From: Haloimpatiens sp. FM7315
GTDB taxonomy: Bacteria > Bacillota > Clostridia > Clostridiales > Clostridiaceae
Reading direction: 5' to 3'
NCBI GenBank assembly: GCA_041861885.1
Contig: JBGVUE010000001.1
Coordinates: 1,910,001-1,974,000 of the forward strand
DNA length: 64,000 nt
This document shows, one piece after another, positions 61,038 through 64,000 of the stretch (position 1 is its first letter; the number at the start of each line of letters is the position of its first letter). The translations under genes and the position numbers were made by a program. The notes beneath the pieces are model-generated. The model searched no databases, was not told the DNA's origin, and saw only the letters and a list, made by a program, of their open reading frames with translations.

Positions 61038-61708
61038 ATGAGACAATCAAGACAAATGTCAGAAACATTCCGCCTTGGTCTGATACTTGCAATATCTGGC
61101 GGTTTTATGGATGCATATTCTTACTTATTTCGTGGACATGTATTCGCAAATGCCCAGACAGGTAATATGCTACTATTAGGTGTAAATCTTTCCATGCAGA
61201 ATTATGGGAACATATTACGTTATTTTAGTCCAGTGGTTGCTTTTACAATAGGGATTATTTTATCTGATATCTTTCGTCATAAGTCAAACGTAGAATGGAA
61301 ATTACATTGGAGGCAGATTTCTGTACTCTTTGAAGCAATTATACTATTTATAGTTGCCTTTGTTCCTCAAAACTTAAACCTTTTAGCAAACAGCATGACT
61401 TCACTAGCTTGTGGAATTCAGGTAGAAAGTTTTCGTAAGATTCATGGAAATGGAATTGCAACTACTATGTGTATTGGTAACCTTAGAAGCGGAACACAAA
61501 ATCTTTGTAATTATTTTATGAAGAAAGAAAAAATTATCTTCATACTTGCATACTTTATTATGGAATTATATTTTGCTTTATTTTAGGGGCAGTACTTGGA
61601 AGTGTTGCAATAAAATATTTACAAGCAAAATCTATTCTTATCTGCTCTATGATGTTATTTATTGTATTCTTGATAATGTTTGTTCAGAATATTTATTTAG
61701 AAAATTAA
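61038..61708 (+). CDS. YoaK family (DUF1275) membrane protein (one frame break)
   Basis: 223 residues in six hydrophobic segments, starting [50 protein letters not shown], the DUF1275 signature. A one-base loss near 61553-61575 is needed to join YFI to [20 protein letters not shown] and the normal C-terminus. Function unknown; the promoter overlaps a palindrome, and it is divergent from hcp. Confidence 0.85.
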
Positions 61709-61740
61709 TAAAGCAGTAATTACATATATGTTGATTTAGC

Positions 61741-61797
61741 AATAAATAACGAGCTGTAAAGTGGCCCTATACGCTACTTTCCAGCTCATTATTTATG
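61741..61797. terminator. Strong bidirectional terminator
   Basis: A long hairpin: AATAAATAACGAGCTGTAAAG pairs with the CTTTCCAGCTCATTATTTA side with few mismatches. Ends the YoaK gene and the convergent 236-residue gene region. Confidence 0.75.
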
Positions 61798-61925
61798 TAT
61801 AAAACAAATTTTATTTTAAATTAAAATGGTACTTCATTAGTTTCTCTATATACGTAACTCATAATATCTATTATATATTCATCTGTTGGAAGGAAGAACA
61901 AATTCTTCTGTGAACTGTTAAGATA

Positions 61926-62606
61926 TTAAGCTGCATATTCTGTTAAATCATTTAAAAACACTAATCTAATTGTATAAGCTAGTTCCTCCATAAAGAAATC
62001 ATCCTCATCATGCTTAAAATTTAATTCTTTATCCATCCTTCGTTTATTTGAAAAATACTCTTCTCTTGTAATAAATTCAGTTTCTAATGGAACATATGAA
62101 ATCATATCATTAGTCACAGCATATTTATATGCTTTAGGATCTTCATCTTTTATAAAGAAACCAACCCTGTAAAATTTCAAATTTGGATTTATATCAAAAT
62201 ATCTTTCTGGTAACCCTTCCACATATGAAAATGATCTGACAAATGCCTGTATCTCTTCTATAATTTTTATTACTTTCAAATAAGTATTGTTTGATATATA
62301 TAAATTTTGATCAAGTGCACGATAAATATTGTTAAATTTCTTCTCAAAATAATTCCATCCAGCATCAACATCATCTTTTGTTCCTGGAACATAATTATAA
62401 CCATCACTTTCTTTGTACAGAAAAATAATATTTAATAAAGGATTTAATACTTCACGGATTAATAGTTCATTTTCAGTACTGAAGCTCCATTTGTTATCTG
62501 CTGGTATTAATTCTTTATTTGTATTACAAGACTCTTTTACATGGTTTTCCCTTAATCTGCACATAATTAATTTTATACCCATAAATAATTTACTTTTCTT
62601 TTCCAT
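61926..62606 (-). CDS. Uncharacterised protein
   Basis: About 226 residues starting MEKKSKLFMGIKLIMCRLRE at ATG 62606 behind AGAGGAGAATG. Mixed helix/strand, acidic, no signal peptide; contains YKESDGYNYVPGTKDDVDAGWNYF and GFFIKDEDPKAYKYAVTNDMISYVPL. No family recognised. Same strand as the next gene, 216 bases downstream of it. Confidence 0.5.
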   Translation of the reverse strand: MEKKSKLFMGIKLIMCRLRENHVKESCNTNKELIPADNKWSFSTENELLIREVLNPLLNIIFLYKESDGYNYVPGTKDDVDAGWNYFEKKFNNIYRALDQNLYISNNTYLKVIKIIEEIQAFVRSFSYVEGLPERYFDINPNLKFYRVGFFIKDEDPKAYKYAVTNDMISYVPLETEFITREEYFSNKRRMDKELNFKHDEDDFFMEELAYTIRLVFLNDLTEYAA

Positions 62607-62821
62607 AAACATTCTCCTCTCTTTTTGCATAAACACTTTTTAATACAGTTTAAATTCTATTTAGTTTTCAATGTACATTGTATATCCTCTATACCTTTAT
62701 TATAAATCTTCTATAGGCTGATTTTTCCACCCAAATCATGTTTTTTTAAAAAGAAAGTGCTTCCATCAACATATTTATAAGAATCATATACGCTCATTAA
62801 GATAATTCATAAACTTTTCAA

Positions 62822-63864
62822 TTACCTATTCCAAATTTCATTAATTATATCTTCTCCTAATAACTCTTTAAGTACTTCAAATACCTCATCAAAGTTCTTA
62901 TATACTCCATCATCCTTCAAAAAACTTTTTCTCTAAGTTTCACATATGCTTTTATACCTAATTTTTGTTGTAACCTTAACATTGCTATCATAAAGCAGCT
63001 TCTATTTTTAATTAATTTAACAACTTTTTCTAAAAAATGTTCCTTATTTTTAATACTATCATTATTCCTTTTTAACAATTCTATGCAATTTCCTTGATCA
63101 TCAACATAACCCCACAAGAAAAAGTAATTAATATATCGATAATAATCTTTTATATTATTGCCTTTATTATTAAAATCATCTTTCCATCCCTCTTCTTTTA
63201 GATGTTTCAATGAAAAATCCCAATAATCTTGTACTTTTCCATTAATTCCTCTCCATCTATTAAAATAACTTGGAACTAAAACAAAATTTCCAATAGTATG
63301 ATAGCCGTTAAAATATTGAGATAAATACTCTACTGAATTTAATGCTTTAATAAGCTGCTTTCTGCATTCTAAATCACCGTATAGCCCTAATAAATAATTA
63401 ATGCTGAAATGTCCAATTTTTTTATCAAATAAATTTTTATTTTCTTGTCTATTAATAATTTCTTTTACAACATCATTTAATATATATTGTACTGAATTCA
63501 TTGTATCTCCACCAAACTGACATCTAAATCCGCTGTCTTGATTATTTTCGAAAGTAGAGCTATCTTTCTTCCAACCCCACAACTTAAAATACACATCATG
63601 AATAAGACTTATATTTCCTGTGTTTCCAGAGCCATCACAGTCTCCAAGCTGATTATATTTCCCGCTATTTTGAATATCTTCAGCAAACTTTTTCCCTGTA
63701 ATATAAGCACTATCAATCATAGCAGGAGCAGTTGCTTTATATGTAAAATACCTGTTTATTGAAGGCAGATTAATATACTCACCATTGTCACATTCAAATT
63801 CAAAATTATAATTTTGGGGTTTACTGCAATTTTTTAAAAAATTTTCTACATTATTATAAGACAT
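62822..63864 (-). CDS. DUF6994-like protein (one frame break)
   Basis: 347 residues when one base is restored at A6 62919-62924, joining REKVF to LKDDGVYKNFDEVFEVLKELLG. YFNGYHTIGNFVLVPSYFNRWRGINGKVQDYWDFSLKHLKEEGW matches my memory of the DUF6994 family of clostridial proteins, of unknown function. No membrane segment. Preceded on the strand by a WYL-type gene. Confidence 0.6.
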
Positions 63865-63918
63865 ACTTTTTCCTTCTTTCTAATTTTAAAATATATTTAT
63901 CTAAATGCAATTGAAAAA

Positions 63919-64000
63919 TTATAAGTATTTTTGAGTTAGTAACTTTACTTTTTTTACAATCTCATTTCGTACATACTCTGGTTCTAATACTTCAACTCTA
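63919..64000 (-). CDS. C-terminal end of WYL-domain transcriptional regulator (partial)
   Basis: The last 26 codons read RVEVLEPEYVRNEIVKKVKLLTQKYL before TAA at 63919-63921. The V-x-PE-x-(L/V)R-x-E(I/V)-x-K end is the typical tail of DeoR/YafY-type WYL proteins. The rest lies outside the window. Confidence 0.6.
   Translation of the reverse strand, partial: RVEVLEPEYVRNEIVKKVKLLTQKYL

Noticed and set aside
1..64000. CRISPR arrays, tRNA or rRNA genes, prophage
   Set aside because: No regularly spaced repeats, no tRNA-like CCA-ended cloverleaf blocks, and no phage structural genes were recognised when reading both strands.

Overview
The window is AT-rich DNA (about 30% G+C by eye) with clostridial gene content: class I hybrid-cluster protein, cobalamin and preQ1-I riboswitches, PRD/PTS regulator with a split transketolase, C_GCAxxG_C_C protein, YhfC and CPBP membrane proteases, and an AgrC/AgrA-type pair. 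A mesophilic anaerobic Clostridium-like firmicute fits best; the species cannot be named from the sequence. No rRNA, tRNA, CRISPR array, prophage or replication origin was seen. Most genes are on the minus strand.

Layout. 1-4870: a B12-riboswitch-controlled cobN-like gene followed by an ABC ATPase that runs off the left edge. 5050-10600: a proline iminopeptidase-like hydrolase, a metallophosphoesterase with an amino-acid permease, a CPBP protease broken by a stop codon, and an APC permease. 10600-16260: a sulfur-handling block made of CoA-disulfide reductase/rhodanese, a full-length YeeE/YedE transporter, a divergent LysR regulator, and a split YeeE-TusA-YeeE cassette. 16280-28200: GNAT, a Tet-type ribosomal-protection GTPase, an alkaline phosphatase relic, DUF3887 lipoprotein plus YhfC, an AgrC/AgrA-like pair, YdcF, a C_GCAxxG_C_C protein, an ECF sigma/anti-sigma pair and an MFS pump. 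28400-32350: a small protein, a damaged two-component system and two CPBP proteases in tandem. 32500-38230: a PTS operon (PRD regulator with fused EIIA, EIIB, ascorbate-type EIIC, two transketolase subunits). 38530-42150: an MFS gene between two broken insertion sequences. 42700-48040: Ca/Na antiporter, two relics, preQ1 riboswitch-queT-queF, DEAD-box helicase, radical SAM protein. 48150-56140: BNR-type membrane protein, dUTPase, M16C peptidase, Dus, SulP. 56270-64000: a two-gene unit of unknown function, pentapeptide-repeat protein, hcp divergent from a YoaK/DUF1275 gene, two uncharacterised proteins and the tail of a WYL-type regulator.

The most striking global property is the number of single-base frame breaks. 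I count 28 apparent one-base losses in 21 loci (counting one broken transposase) plus one apparent gain. Almost all fall in short A or T runs, and almost all restore a full-length family protein when one A/T is added back. This looks like systematic homopolymer under-calling rather than decay. I therefore annotate these as single genes with joined coordinates and note each break. Real relics are kept separate: the phosphatase, the response regulator with an internal deletion, the FtsX and DUF4491 fragments, and the IS remnants.

No clearly undescribed system is evident. The best candidates for follow-up are the sulfur block with its palindromic intergenic region, and the DUF6323/DUF6179-like pair with its own promoter and palindrome.
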